Shown: positions 1-9,346 of the stretch, in pieces
Numbering within the stretch: the stretch's first letter is position 1
Layout: each line of letters opens with the position of its first letter
Assembly (NCBI GenBank): GCA_001642945.1
Contig: LGRT01000018.1
Coordinates: 310,001 to 374,000, forward strand
Direction: 5' to 3'
Length of the DNA: 64,000 bases
From: Rhodobacteraceae bacterium SB2
GTDB lineage: Bacteria > Pseudomonadota > Alphaproteobacteria > Rhodobacterales > Rhodobacteraceae
Made by a program: the position numbers and the translations under genes
Notes under the pieces: generated by a model
What the model was told of the DNA's origin: nothing
What the model saw: only the letters and a program-made list of their open reading frames with translations
Databases searched by the model: none

Positions 1-2
1 TT

Positions 3-212
3 CAAGTGATGGCGGGCCGCTACGGCCCCTATGTGAAATTTGCTAAAATCAACGCCACCCTGCCCAAAGACATGGAACCGGAAAGTGTTACGTTAGAGCA
101 AGCGCTTGAATTAATCGAAGCAAAGGCCAAAAAAGGCGGTAAAAAGCCCGCGGCCAAAAAGAAGCCCGCAGCCAAAAAGAAAACTCCGGCAAAGAAGAAA
201 CCGGCCACCTGA
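3..212 (+). CDS. topA: DNA topoisomerase I, C-terminal end (partial)
   Basis: Only the last 69 codons are in the window; the gene enters from the left edge in the frame whose first full codon is at base 3. The segment reads [11 protein letters not shown] followed by INATLPK, the conserved zinc-finger-like C-terminal repeat of bacterial topoisomerase I, which relaxes negative supercoils. After it comes a basic tail of alternating KKPAAKKK blocks, common in alphaproteobacterial TopA and probably a non-specific DNA-binding extension. The catalytic domains lie outside the window. Family call is firm from the repeat plus the tail; nothing can be said about the start or regulation. Confidence 0.9.
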   Translation, partial: QVMAGRYGPYVKFAKINATLPKDMEPESVTLEQALELIEAKAKKGGKKPAAKKKPAAKKKTPAKKKPAT

Positions 213-371
213 ATATAATCTCATTTGGCGCCAATCAGGCGAGCGTTGCGCCGCGCAAAAATAAACGCGTTCCAGCGCCCCAAGATTTTCGCGTTTTGCG
301 ATGCCTAAGAATTGACTCTAAGGCCTCCCTCAGCCAGATAAGAGCAAATTGATCGGTCAGGAGCGGTTGCG

Positions 372-1070
372 ATGAAAAAGATATATGGGTCTGCACAAGA
401 GGCCTTAGACGGGCTTTTATTCGATGGGATGTTCATTGCGGCCGGTGGGTTCGGGTTGTGCGGTATCCCCGAGCTTCTTCTGCAATCGATCAAAGAGACA
501 GGCACAAAAGATCTGGTTTTCGCCTCTAATAATGCAGGTGTCGATGATTTTGGAATCGGAATTTTACTTCAGACGCGGCAGGTCAAAAAAATGATCAGCT
601 CTTACGTTGGCGAGAATGCGGAATTCATGCGCCAATATCTTTCAGGAGAGTTAGAGTTAGAATTTAACCCACAAGGCACTTTGGCCGAGCGTTTACGCGC
701 TGGCGGCTGCGGGATCCCTGGGTTTTACACAAAAACAGGCGTTGGAACAGTGATCGCTGAGGGGAAAGAACATAAAGAGTTCAACGGCCAAACCTATATA
801 ATGGAAGAAGGGCTATTCGCCGATCTTTCCATCGTGAAAGCATGGAAGGCCGATGCAACCGGAAATTTGATATTTCGCAAAACAGCGCGCAACTTCAATC
901 CTCCTGCAGCGATGTCAGGCAAGGTCTGTGTGGCTGAAGTGGAAGAAATTGTACCTACAGGATCGATGGATCCTGATCTAATACATCTGCCGGGAATCTA
1001 TGTGCACCGCATCGTTCAAGGCACCCATGAAAAACGTATCGAACAGCGCACAACGCGCCCGGCAGCATAA
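372..1070 (+). CDS. scoA: 3-oxoacid CoA-transferase subunit A
   Basis: 232 residues, the usual length for the A subunit of the two-subunit succinyl-CoA:3-ketoacid CoA-transferase. It moves CoA from succinyl-CoA to acetoacetate in ketone-body or butanoate use. Recognisable family segments are [10 protein letters not shown] near residue 26, [14 protein letters not shown] near residue 52, and the stretch [18 protein letters not shown] around residue 100. It is followed after 12 bases by the B subunit, whose ribosome site lies in the gap, so the two are one operon. AtoD-type acetate CoA-transferase is the main alternative; the sequence pattern fits the SCOT type better. Confidence 0.92.
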   Translation: MKKIYGSAQEALDGLLFDGMFIAAGGFGLCGIPELLLQSIKETGTKDLVFASNNAGVDDFGIGILLQTRQVKKMISSYVGENAEFMRQYLSGELELEFNPQGTLAERLRAGGCGIPGFYTKTGVGTVIAEGKEHKEFNGQTYIMEEGLFADLSIVKAWKADATGNLIFRKTARNFNPPAAMSGKVCVAEVEEIVPTGSMDPDLIHLPGIYVHRIVQGTHEKRIEQRTTRPAA

Positions 1071-1082
1071 GGAGCGCGCATT

Positions 1083-1712
1083 ATGGCTTGGGATCGCAAT
1101 CAAATGGCCGCACGGGCGGCGTTGGAACTGGAAGATGGAATGTATGTCAATTTGGGCATTGGTATTCCAACTTTGGTCAGCAACTATATTCCGCAAGGCG
1201 TTGAAGTCACGCTGCAATCTGAAAATGGTATGCTTGGAATGGGCCCGTTTCCCATCGAAGGCCAAGAAGATGCCGATCTAATCAATGCGGGCAAGCAAAC
1301 CATCACCGAATTGCCGCAAACCGCTTATTTTGACAGCGCCACCAGCTTTGGCATGATCCGGGGGGGCAAAATAGCCATGGCTATTTTAGGCGCCATGGAA
1401 GTTGCCGAAAACGGCGATTTGGCCAATTGGATGATTCCGGGGAAATTGGTCAAAGGCATGGGAGGCGCGATGGATCTGGTGGCCGGTGTGGGCCGCGTTG
1501 TGGTTGTTATGGATCACACCAACAAGCATGGCGACAGTAAAGTTTTGAAGCAATGCAGCCTGCCCCTGACCGGAACCGGCGTGGTAGATCGAATTATCAC
1601 CAATCTGGGTGTTTTGGATGTGGTAGAGGGCGGCTTGAAGATCGTTGAATGCGCCGACGGCGTCAGCCCGGAAGAGTTGCGTGCCGCGACGCAGGCCAAT
1701 ATTGTTGCCTAG
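1083..1712 (+). CDS. scoB: 3-oxoacid CoA-transferase subunit B
   Basis: 209 residues, the usual size for the B subunit that carries the catalytic glutamate forming the CoA thioester intermediate. The motif [12 protein letters not shown] near residue 47 contains this glutamate. Further family marks are the N-terminal [11 protein letters not shown] and the C-terminal [18 protein letters not shown]. The gene starts with ATG after an AAGGAG site and follows the A subunit by 12 bases, so both should be made together as an A2B2-type enzyme. It acts in the cytoplasm on acetoacetate and succinyl-CoA. No further gene of the pathway is adjacent; about 200 bases without features follow. Confidence 0.92.
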   Translation: MAWDRNQMAARAALELEDGMYVNLGIGIPTLVSNYIPQGVEVTLQSENGMLGMGPFPIEGQEDADLINAGKQTITELPQTAYFDSATSFGMIRGGKIAMAILGAMEVAENGDLANWMIPGKLVKGMGGAMDLVAGVGRVVVVMDHTNKHGDSKVLKQCSLPLTGTGVVDRIITNLGVLDVVEGGLKIVECADGVSPEELRAATQANIVA

Positions 1713-1938
1713 GCCTAACGAGAAAAGCGCGCGCATCTGCTTCGGCTTATGGCCGCCAAAATTGCATCCAGAGGAAAGTTTAAAAGCGCCAGAATAATCA
1801 AATTATTCAAAAACATGCGCATCACCTAAAGACCTGGGGTCAAAAACATGTCTTCCAGCTATGCAAGGACGGCATCCTTCATTTTGAAACCCGCCCCTTG
1901 GCCATTGCCGAATGCGCCTTGACCGCTATCCTTTTGAT

Positions 1939-4347
1939 ATGAGCACGTTTCCAAATAAATTCGCAACATGGCTGACCGGCAAAAACTGGGCTTTACACCC
2001 CCATCAGCTTGCAATGCTGGAAACAGCAGATCTGCCCGCGCAGGTGCTCATTGCGCCCACCGGGGCTGGCAAAACTTTGGCAGGGTTTCTGCCCAGCCTG
2101 ATTGAGCTGGCCGAGCAACCGTCGCGGGGGCTGCATACGTTGTATATTTCCCCCCTTAAGGCTTTAGCTGCCGATATAAAACGCAATTTGATCAGTCCAA
2201 TCGATGAGCTTGGCCTGGATATTTCGGTGGAAGACCGCACGGGCGATACGTCATCGCATATCAAAAAGCGCCAACGCAGCGCCCCGCCCCATATTCTGCT
2301 TACCACACCGGAAAGCCTCGCGCTTTTAATCTCTTATCCCGAGGCGGCAAATATCTTTTCTGGCTTACAACGGGTGATTATCGATGAAATTCATGCCCTT
2401 GCCGAAAGCAAGCGGGGCGATCAATTGATGCTGGCGCTCAGCCGCATACAGGCGCTCTGCCCGGATATGCGCCGCGTCGGCCTATCTGCCACGGTGAAAG
2501 ATGCCACCGAGATCGCGACCTTCCTATCTCCCACTTCGCCAACCTGCCCGATTTTGATCGCAGATGCGGGGCCCGCGCCACATATTCAAATGCTTAGCAG
2601 TTCTGGTACACCGCCATGGGCCGGCGCCGGCGGGCTATATGCGATTGCAGATGTGCTCGCCCAGATCAAAGCCCATAAAACGACCTTAATTTTTCACAAT
2701 ACACGCGCGCAAGCGGAACTGTTTTTCCATAATTTATGGCTGGCCAATGAAGACGCGCTACCGATCGCGATCCACCATGGCAGCTTGGATCGCCAACAGC
2801 GTCAAAAGGTTGAGGCCGCAATGACAGCGGGGGCCTTGCGGGCGATCGTTTGCACTGGGAGTTTGGACCTTGGGATCGATTGGGGCGATGTTGATTTGGT
2901 GGTTCAAATTGGAGCCCCAAAAAACGTCAAACGGCTTGTACAGCGTATTGGCCGCGCCAACCATCGCTATAACGCGCCCTCTAAAGCCTTAATTGTGCCC
3001 GCCAACCGTTTTGAAGTGGTCGAATGCCTTTGCGCCTTAGAAGCTGTACAGGAAAATGATTTGGATGGCGCGCCACGTCCTCCCGGAGGATTGGACGTGC
3101 TGTGCCAGCATATTCTGCTTTGCGCCTGCGCTGATACGATTGATCCAGAGGTTTTATTCGCGCAAATCAAACAGGCAGGCCCTTATAGCGCGGTAACGCG
3201 CCGCGAATTTGACGCCTGCCTTGAGTTTTGTGCCACTGGGGGCTACGCGCTGCGCCGCTATGATCAATGGCACCGTTTGCAGCAAGATCCCAATGGAGAT
3301 TTTAAATTGCGTGATCCGCGCAGCGCCCGCCGGTTGCGGCTTAATGTTGGCACCATCCAAGACAGTGATACGCTGAAAGTGCGTTTGCATAAGCGGCGCG
3401 GGGGTAAGCCGCTTGGCGAGGTGGAAGAAGCCTTTGCCGCCACGCTTGCCCCGGGCGACACCTTTTTGATCGGAGGACAAGTGGTGCGGTTTGAAAGCCT
3501 GCGCGACATGGTCGTCGAAGTCTCGCGACATGCGCATAAAAAGCCCAAAATCGCCACCTTTGCGGGCACTAAATTTGCCACATCAACGCAGCTTTCCAAG
3601 CGCATTTTAAAGCGCTTTGACACAGAAAACTTTCAAGGCCTCCCCGCTTTTACCCAAAAATGGCTGTTTCAACAGCAAACGCTTTCACGCCTGCCCAGCC
3701 GCGACCACCTATTGCTAGAAACGTTTCCGCGCCGCGGGCAGCAGCATTTGGTTATTTATGGCTTTGCAGGGCGCAATGCGCAGCAAACTTTGGGGTTGCT
3801 GATCACCAAGCAACTTGAAGCGCAGGGCCTAGCCCCGCTTGGGTTTGTGGCCACCGATTACGCAACCTTGATCTGGGGGCTTGAAAAGATTACCGCCCCT
3901 GAAGCGCTGTTTGACCTGACAGATTTGGAAAAAGGCCTTGCGGATTGGTTGGGTGAAAATGCTGTTATGAAACGTAGCTTTCGTGCTGTTGCCACCATCG
4001 CCGGATTGATCGAACGCAATTTGCCCGGCCAACGTAAATCGGGCCGCCAAGCCACATTTTCATCTGATATTCTCTATGACACATTGCGCAAATATGATCC
4101 TGAGCACATCTTGCTCGCCATCACCCAAAGCGAAGCACGGCAAGGCTTGGTGGATTTTGACCGTATAAAAGAATTGCTTGAAAAGCGCGCAACACGGATT
4201 GTCCATTGTGCCTTGCCGCATGTCTCACCGATGGCTGCCCCGTTGTTTTTGGAAGCAGGTCGCGTTCCTGTTGAAGGCCAGGCGATGGACCGGTTGCTGG
4301 CTGAGGAAGCCACCGCCCTGATGGCAGAAGCCGGGTTGGAATTCTAA
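1939..4347 (+). CDS. Ligase-associated DNA damage response DEXH-box helicase (Lhr-like)
   Basis: About 802 residues. Visible helicase motifs are Walker A APTGAGKT near residue 40, TTPES, the DEIH box in IIDEIHALAESKRG, motif III GLSAT, and motif VI QRIGRANHR. The long C-terminal part matches the Lhr-type DEXH helicases that sit with a DNA-repair ligase in many bacteria (TIGR04121). An upstream ATG at 1912 is in frame, but the family normally begins about ten residues before HPHQLAMLE, which favours the ATG at 1939; neither has a clear ribosome site. The next gene is its usual partner phosphoesterase, one base after the stop. The ATP-dependent ligase and exonuclease of the full system are not in the window. 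Confidence 0.9.
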   Translation: MSTFPNKFATWLTGKNWALHPHQLAMLETADLPAQVLIAPTGAGKTLAGFLPSLIELAEQPSRGLHTLYISPLKALAADIKRNLISPIDELGLDISVEDRTGDTSSHIKKRQRSAPPHILLTTPESLALLISYPEAANIFSGLQRVIIDEIHALAESKRGDQLMLALSRIQALCPDMRRVGLSATVKDATEIATFLSPTSPTCPILIADAGPAPHIQMLSSSGTPPWAGAGGLYAIADVLAQIKAHKTTLIFHNTRAQAELFFHNLWLANEDALPIAIHHGSLDRQQRQKVEAAMTAGALRAIVCTGSLDLGIDWGDVDLVVQIGAPKNVKRLVQRIGRANHRYNAPSKALIVPANRFEVVECLCALEAVQENDLDGAPRPPGGLDVLCQHILLCACADTIDPEVLFAQIKQAGPYSAVTRREFDACLEFCATGGYALRRYDQWHRLQQDPNGDFKLRDPRSARRLRLNVGTIQDSDTLKVRLHKRRGGKPLGEVEEAFAATLAPGDTFLIGGQVVRFESLRDMVVEVSRHAHKKPKIATFAGTKFATSTQLSKRILKRFDTENFQGLPAFTQKWLFQQQTLSRLPSRDHLLLETFPRRGQQHLVIYGFAGRNAQQTLGLLITKQLEAQGLAPLGFVATDYATLIWGLEKITAPEALFDLTDLEKGLADWLGENAVMKRSFRAVATIAGLIERNLPGQRKSGRQATFSSDILYDTLRKYDPEHILLAITQSEARQGLVDFDRIKELLEKRATRIVHCALPHVSPMAAPLFLEAGRVPVEGQAMDRLLAEEATALMAEAGLEF

Positions 4348-4348
4348 C

Positions 4349-5059
4349 GTGCCAAACCTGCAAAACTCCAGCCAGTACCGCTCTGTGAACGGCTTTCCCT
4401 TTACATTATCAGGCGCAGCCTTGCTCGCATTGCCCTCTGGCGCTTTATGGTGGCCCGAGCATGAATTGCTGTGCGTCTCAGATTTGCATTTGGGCAAAGC
4501 GGAACGGATCAGCCGAAAAGGCGGCGCAAACCTGCCGCCTTATGAAATTCAAGACACGCTGAGCCGGCTAGAACGAGACCTCGAGCAGACCAGCGCACGC
4601 ACGGTGATCTGCCTGGGGGATAGTTTTGACGATCTCAGCGCAGAGCGCGCCTTTCCTGAAGACGCGCAATTATGGATAGCGCGGCTTCAGGCAGGGCGGC
4701 GCTGGATTTGGATCGAAGGCAATCACGACCCGGGGCCAATTCATTTGGGTGGCCAGCATATGGCCGAATTCGCCTGCGCTCCGCTACTGTTTCGCCATAT
4801 CGCCAATCCCGCATCATCTGGTGAGGTTTCGGGGCATTATCACCCCAAAGCGCAGGTTTCCTTGCGCGGACGCGCGCGCAGTTTTGCCTGTTTCTTGCTG
4901 GATGAAACGCGGTTGATTCTGCCCGCCTATGGAACCTATACCGGCGGTTTGCGCTGCGATCATCCCACCTTAGACCGCCTGATAAACAAGCCCGGCCTTG
5001 CCATTTTAACCGGCAAGAGCGCGCAGCCCATTCCAATGCCGCGCGCGAAAGTGACCTGA
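4349..5059 (+). CDS. pdeM: Ligase-associated metallophosphoesterase PdeM
   Basis: 236 residues with a GTG start placed one base after the helicase stop, so translation is probably coupled. Metallophosphoesterase motifs are in order: DLHLGK near residue 48, GDSFDD near residue 90, GNHD near residue 125, and GHYHPK near residue 155. These bind the two-metal centre. The family (TIGR04123) is called the ligase-associated DNA damage response endonuclease and always occurs with the DEXH helicase. Its exact substrate in vivo is not known; a DNA end-processing role is inferred from context. It converges on folD with only 29 bases between the stops. Confidence 0.88.
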   Translation: MPNLQNSSQYRSVNGFPFTLSGAALLALPSGALWWPEHELLCVSDLHLGKAERISRKGGANLPPYEIQDTLSRLERDLEQTSARTVICLGDSFDDLSAERAFPEDAQLWIARLQAGRRWIWIEGNHDPGPIHLGGQHMAEFACAPLLFRHIANPASSGEVSGHYHPKAQVSLRGRARSFACFLLDETRLILPAYGTYTGGLRCDHPTLDRLINKPGLAILTGKSAQPIPMPRAKVT

Positions 5060-5088
5060 GGTTTGCCTCCAAAACGAACTTGATGCGC

Positions 5089-5982
5089 TTACGCGGTTAA
5101 CCCCTGCGGTTCGTCAATCCCATTACTGCGGCAACAGGCCGTCAGCGTATTGGCCAGCAGACAGGCGATCGTCATCGGCCCAACGCCCCCTGGAACCGGG
5201 GTGATCGCGCCGGCAACCGCGGCGCAGCTGTCATAATCCACATCCCCGACCAAACGGGTGCCACCTTCGGGCTTTTCAATCCGGTTGATTCCAACATCGA
5301 CCACCGTGGCGCCCGGTTTGATCCAATCTCCTGGCACCATTTGTGCACGCCCTACCGCGGCAACCACGATATCCGCGCGCGCCACCACATCTTTAAGATC
5401 TTTGGTGCGGCTATGCGCGATGGTTACGGTGCAACTCTCGCCCAGCAGCAACTGCGCCATCGGTTTACCCACGATATTGGAGCGACCAATCACCACCGCA
5501 TTCAATCCAGACAAAGACCCATGATGCGCGCGCAGCATCATCAAACATCCCAAAGGCGTGCAGGGTACCATTGATTTCTGCCCAGTGCCCAGCAATCCCA
5601 CATTTGAGATATGAAACCCATCCACATCCTTTTCAGGAGCAATAGAGTTTATCACCAAATCTTCATCAAGATGGTTTGGCAATGGCAATTGCACCAAAAT
5701 ACCATGCACGCTTGGATCGGCGTTAAGCTTCCCGATTAACGCCAACAAATCGATCTGCGATGTGTCAGCATCCAGCTTATGTTCAAAGCTGTTCATCCCC
5801 ACCTCAAGCGTTTGCTTACCCTTTGAGCGTACATAAACTTGGCTGGCCGGATCCTCTCCGACCAACACAACCGCCAATCCGGGCACGATATGGTTCTGTT
5901 CTTGCACCCGCGCTACATGCTCGGCCACTTGCACCCGAATTTGCGCCGCAAAGGCCTTGCCATCAATTACTTGCGCTGCCAT
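5089..5982 (-). CDS. folD: Bifunctional methylenetetrahydrofolate dehydrogenase/methenyltetrahydrofolate cyclohydrolase
   Basis: 297 residues. It interconverts 5,10-methylene-THF, 5,10-methenyl-THF and 10-formyl-THF with NADP in the cytosol. Family marks are the catalytic Tyr/Lys segment [14 protein letters not shown] near residue 50, [14 protein letters not shown], the nucleotide-binding GRSNIVGKP near residue 166, and the C-terminal signature PGGVGPMT. It lies 68 bases downstream of the formate-THF ligase gene on the same strand, so the two probably form one one-carbon operon: Fhs loads formate onto THF and FolD reduces or uses it. The start has an AAGGGAAAA-type ribosome site. Confidence 0.96.
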   Translation of the reverse strand: MAAQVIDGKAFAAQIRVQVAEHVARVQEQNHIVPGLAVVLVGEDPASQVYVRSKGKQTLEVGMNSFEHKLDADTSQIDLLALIGKLNADPSVHGILVQLPLPNHLDEDLVINSIAPEKDVDGFHISNVGLLGTGQKSMVPCTPLGCLMMLRAHHGSLSGLNAVVIGRSNIVGKPMAQLLLGESCTVTIAHSRTKDLKDVVARADIVVAAVGRAQMVPGDWIKPGATVVDVGINRIEKPEGGTRLVGDVDYDSCAAVAGAITPVPGGVGPMTIACLLANTLTACCRSNGIDEPQGLTA

Positions 5983-6050
5983 TGGGTTTTCCCTTCACGT
6001 CAAAATCATGCCCTTCGGGGCAATATGCGCCAAAACGCGGCCAAACTCTA

Positions 6051-7727
6051 TCAGAAAAGCCCCTCAATTTGGCCTAAATCATTCAGCATAATCGCTTCCG
6101 AAGCTGGCACAGATGGCAATCCCGGCATCGTCATAATTTCCCCGCAAATCACCACGATGAAACCTGCGCCCGCACTTAAGCGTACTTCGCGCACAGGCAC
6201 CGAGTGCCCCAAAGGTGCGCCGCGGCGGTTTGGATCCGTGGTAAAGCTATATTGCGTTTTCGCCATGCAAACCGGCAGGTGCCCATACCCGGCCTCTTCC
6301 CAATCTTTCAACTGCGTGCGAATTTTGGCATCAGCCAAAACTTCATCGGCGCGATAAATACGCTTGGCAACGGTCTCGATTTTCTCGAACAAACTGAGCT
6401 CATCGGCATAAAGGGGCGCAAAATTTGCGGTATCCGCATCTGCAATTTCAGCCACGCGCTGCGCCAGCACTTCAGTACCTTCCGAGCCTTTTTCCCAATG
6501 TTGGCACAGAATTGCTTCCGAGCCTTGCTCGGCCACATAATCTTTGACGGCCTGTACCTCTGCATCCCTATCGGTGACAAAATGATTGATCGCCACCACA
6601 ACGGGAACCCCAAAGCTTTTGACATTTTCAATATGACGGCCAAGATTTGGACACCCGGCCTGTACGGCGGCCACGTTTTCTGGTCCAAGATCCGCCTTGG
6701 CAACACCGCCATTCATCTTCATCGCTCTGACCGTGGCAACCACAACCACAACCGAAGGGGCAATCCCGGCTTTGCGGCACTTGATATTCATAAACTTTTC
6801 GGCCCCCAAATCGGCGCCAAACCCGGCTTCGGTCACTACGTAATCAGCCAGTTTCAACGCCGTGGTTGTAGCAGCCACAGAGTTGCAGCCATGCGCGATA
6901 TTGGCAAATGGCCCGCCATGCACGAAAGCAGGGTTGTTTTCCAAGGTTTGCACAAGGTTGGGCTGCATTGCATCTTTCAAAAGCACAGTCATCGCGCCAT
7001 CGGCTTTGATATCACGGCAGTAAATTGGTGCTTTATCGCGCCGATACGCCACGATGATATCACCCAGCCGCTTTTGCAAATCGTCAAGCGAATTTGCCAA
7101 GCATAAAATAGCCATCACTTCCGAGGCCACGGTGATGTCAAATCCAGTTTGCCGCGGAAACCCATTCGACACGCCCCCCAGGGACGTTACGATATCGCGC
7201 AGAGCCCGGTCATTCATATCCATCACGCGGCGCCAGACCACGCGGCGTTGATCAATCTCAAGCTTATTGCCCCAATAAATATGATTGTCGAGCATCGCCG
7301 ACAGCAAGTTATGCGCCGATGTAATTGCGTGGAAATCACCGGTGAAATGTAGGTTCATTTCTTCCATCGGAACGACTTGGGCATATCCCCCCCCGGCAGC
7401 GCCACCTTTCATTCCGAAACACGGGCCCAAAGACGCTTCGCGAATACAAATCGCAGCGCGCTTGCCAATCCGGTTCAGCCCATCGCCCAAACCAACCGTT
7501 GTTGTTGTTTTCCCTTCACCGGCAGGTGTTGGGTTGATGGCCGTTACCAATATTAATTTTCCGCTCTCATTCGCTTGAACCGAGTTGATAAATTCTTGGC
7601 TAATCTTGGCCTTATCATGGCCATAAGGCAGAAGGTGTTCAGAGGGAATATCGAGCTTTGCACCGATTTCCTGAATCGGTTTTTTCTGTGCTTCGCGGGC
7701 GATTTCAATATCAGATTTATAACTCAT
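6051..7727 (-). CDS. fhs: Formate-tetrahydrofolate ligase
   Basis: 558 residues, the standard length. It makes 10-formyl-THF from formate, ATP and THF. The P-loop-like segment [17 protein letters not shown] is near residue 68, and the conserved block [17 protein letters not shown] follows near residue 103. The ATG is preceded by an excellent AGGAGG site six bases upstream. With folD downstream it provides formyl and methylene groups, and in marine roseobacters it often serves oxidation of methyl groups via formate. The leader upstream carries several short perfect inverted repeats (see separate entries). A 300-codon open frame on the other strand inside this gene is a shadow. Confidence 0.97.
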   Translation of the reverse strand: MSYKSDIEIAREAQKKPIQEIGAKLDIPSEHLLPYGHDKAKISQEFINSVQANESGKLILVTAINPTPAGEGKTTTTVGLGDGLNRIGKRAAICIREASLGPCFGMKGGAAGGGYAQVVPMEEMNLHFTGDFHAITSAHNLLSAMLDNHIYWGNKLEIDQRRVVWRRVMDMNDRALRDIVTSLGGVSNGFPRQTGFDITVASEVMAILCLANSLDDLQKRLGDIIVAYRRDKAPIYCRDIKADGAMTVLLKDAMQPNLVQTLENNPAFVHGGPFANIAHGCNSVAATTTALKLADYVVTEAGFGADLGAEKFMNIKCRKAGIAPSVVVVVATVRAMKMNGGVAKADLGPENVAAVQAGCPNLGRHIENVKSFGVPVVVAINHFVTDRDAEVQAVKDYVAEQGSEAILCQHWEKGSEGTEVLAQRVAEIADADTANFAPLYADELSLFEKIETVAKRIYRADEVLADAKIRTQLKDWEEAGYGHLPVCMAKTQYSFTTDPNRRGAPLGHSVPVREVRLSAGAGFIVVICGEIMTMPGLPSVPASEAIMLNDLGQIEGLF

Positions 7728-8040
7728 GGCGTTCCCTCCTATCGGTTTGTCCGATTTTATCCCTCTGGGCTATAGCCCGCTTACCTCATCGTAAAGACGG
7801 TGTTTCCGACATTTTCGGGATCTGTTGCGGCGGCATAGACTTCGAAAGTTTCGCATCCGAAACTAAGGGGCCAGCTTAGCACAAGCGCCTATCATAAGCG
7901 CAGTGCAGACTTTGATATCAGGCGATGTGCCTAAAAGCTGCGCTTTGCCGGCCGGCGATCTTGCTGCGGTTCGCGCCACTTGCTAAAAAGGCATGTATGG
8001 ACAGGCCCGTCTTGACGCGCCGCAAACCACACGACTTTAG
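7728..8040. other. Leader and spacer upstream of fhs (no gene)
   Basis: This 313-base stretch lies between the stop of the PPOX gene and the fhs start. I see no convincing gene. It holds three short inverted repeats: ATCGG/CCGAT with a 5-base loop at 7741-7755, the 12-base palindrome at 7767-7778, and GTTTCG/CGAAAC with a 4-base loop at 7848-7863. They could be leader hairpins or operators for fhs. I compared it by eye with the ZTP and THF riboswitch cores and could not fit either. Confidence 0.5.
7848..7863. repeat. Perfect inverted repeat upstream of fhs
   Basis: GTTTCG and CGAAAC flank the four-base loop CATC, a perfect 6-bp stem about 120 bases before the fhs start. It may be an operator or a leader hairpin. 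Function is not shown by the sequence. Confidence 0.45.
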
Positions 8041-8628
8041 TCAGCTGGTATGGGCTGAATGCCCGCCCGAAGATGCCCCACCAGCCTCAAAATCAGTGGC
8101 TTCGTTTAAAATCTGGCCAAGGCTCGGTACAAGCGGCGCATTGCGCGTTTGCCATAACGCTGCGCGTTTTATCGATTTTGCGCATTGAATATAAACCTCT
8201 TGTACAGTGATCACCATCACGCAAACCGGGCCTCCTTTATTGTCTAAAAAGCTGGCGCAAAGATCCGGATCTTTCGTCAGGGACGCTTGGCCATTTACCC
8301 GCACCACCGTATCTGAGCCCGGCACCATAAACATCAATGAAATGCGACCATCTTCAACGATGTTGCGCAAACTGTCCAAACGGTTATTGCCGGGCCAATC
8401 GGGCAATAAAAGCGTTTTATCGTCTTGGATCCGTACCACCGGCCCTAGATCGCCGCGCGGAGATCCATCGGTACCGGCGGAGCCAATTGTTGACAGCACG
8501 CAAAAGCGCGCGGCCCCTATCCAAGCTTGATATAATGGTGTCAGATGATCTGCAACTTTATGCAGGCTTGCCGGACTCGCCTGTCCATATAGTGCCTCAA
8601 GTGTCTTGACCGACCGGATAAAATCCAT
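8041..8628 (-). CDS. Pyridoxamine 5'-phosphate oxidase family protein (FMN-binding split barrel)
   Basis: About 195 residues from the ATG at 8628, which has a GAGGCGG site; an in-frame ATG at 8670 would overlap plsC further and lacks a site. Features of the PPOX-like split barrel are ARFCVLSTIG near residue 37, GSPRGDLGPVV, LLLPDWPGNNRLDSL and a central ISLMFMVPG strand. It resembles the MSMEG_1061-type subfamily. Such proteins bind FMN or F420/heme; substrate unknown. The start lies inside the end of plsC (32-base overlap), so it is the last gene of the ftsE-ftsX-plsC operon. True PdxH is unlikely because the PLP-binding pattern is absent. Confidence 0.8.
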   Translation of the reverse strand: MDFIRSVKTLEALYGQASPASLHKVADHLTPLYQAWIGAARFCVLSTIGSAGTDGSPRGDLGPVVRIQDDKTLLLPDWPGNNRLDSLRNIVEDGRISLMFMVPGSDTVVRVNGQASLTKDPDLCASFLDNKGGPVCVMVITVQEVYIQCAKSIKRAALWQTRNAPLVPSLGQILNEATDFEAGGASSGGHSAHTS

Positions 8629-9346
8629 CTGTTGCCGCCTCTTCCAATAACGCGTTTGAACTTTGCTCAATCACCTCTTCCAGCCTATGCATGAACAGCT
8701 CATTGCTTAGCCCGGGTTGAATGGCAGGCAAAAACTCAATCACAGCCAAACCCGGTTGCCGCAGGATGCCATATTTGGGCCAGAAAACGCCAACATTCGT
8801 TGCCGCGGGGATGCAGGTTTGACCGGTTTCTTGATAAAGAACTGCAGTACCGATCTTATACGGCGCCGATGCGCCAGGCGCGATCCGGGTGCCTTGCGGA
8901 TAAATGATCAACTGTCCTGCAGGCGAATTGCCTGAATTGACCGCAGCCACCATTGATTTTATGGCTTGCGTCCGTTTGCCGCGCTCAACACAAATACATC
9001 CAATCCGCAAACCGAACCACCCCAGAACAGGTGCATATTTCAGCGAGTTCTTCATGATGAACTTGGGTTTTGGAACCGCACTCACAATCAAAATCGCGTC
9101 AAAAAAGCTTTGATGCTTGGCGGCAATAAGAACTTCCCCTTCTGGGATGATCCCACGTATTTCGGAACGGAGCCCAACCATCCAGCGGGCGCTCCACCGC
9201 ACCCAATGGGCATAAGAGCGCACAGCCAGATAGGCCCCGCGCCGATCTATAAGCGCCCAAGGCAGGAATAAAAGACCAACAACCACCAACATCAGGTACA
9301 TTTGAAACACAAAGGCCGCGCTCATGATCCATCTGAGAACAGACAT
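8597..9346 (-). CDS. plsC: 1-acyl-sn-glycerol-3-phosphate acyltransferase
   Basis: 249 residues. It makes phosphatidic acid from lysophosphatidic acid at the inner membrane. The N-terminus is a membrane segment (residues about 6-30). Acyltransferase block I, HQSFFD, is near residue 78 with the HX4D pattern, and block III appears as YPQGTR near residue 150, a common variant of PEGTR. The ATG abuts the ftsX stop with no gap, which points to coupled translation. Co-transcription with ftsEX and a downstream PPOX gene is a frequent alphaproteobacterial order. Confidence 0.9.
   Translation of the reverse strand: MSVLRWIMSAAFVFQMYLMLVVVGLLFLPWALIDRRGAYLAVRSYAHWVRWSARWMVGLRSEIRGIIPEGEVLIAAKHQSFFDAILIVSAVPKPKFIMKNSLKYAPVLGWFGLRIGCICVERGKRTQAIKSMVAAVNSGNSPAGQLIIYPQGTRIAPGASAPYKIGTAVLYQETGQTCIPAATNVGVFWPKYGILRQPGLAVIEFLPAIQPGLSNELFMHRLEEVIEQSSNALLEEAATDGFYPVGQDT

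Noticed and set aside
1713-1938. tRNA or small RNA gene in the gap after scoB
   Set aside because: No cloverleaf or conserved T-loop word could be found on either strand; no strong hairpin.
6204-7106. Open frame of about 300 codons on the strand opposite fhs
   Set aside because: It lies wholly inside the fhs gene, whose protein is fully conserved; the antisense product has no recognisable domain and no ribosome site.
7728-7863. ZTP or THF riboswitch before fhs
   Set aside because: The conserved core words of either class could not be matched on the minus strand; only short generic hairpins are present.
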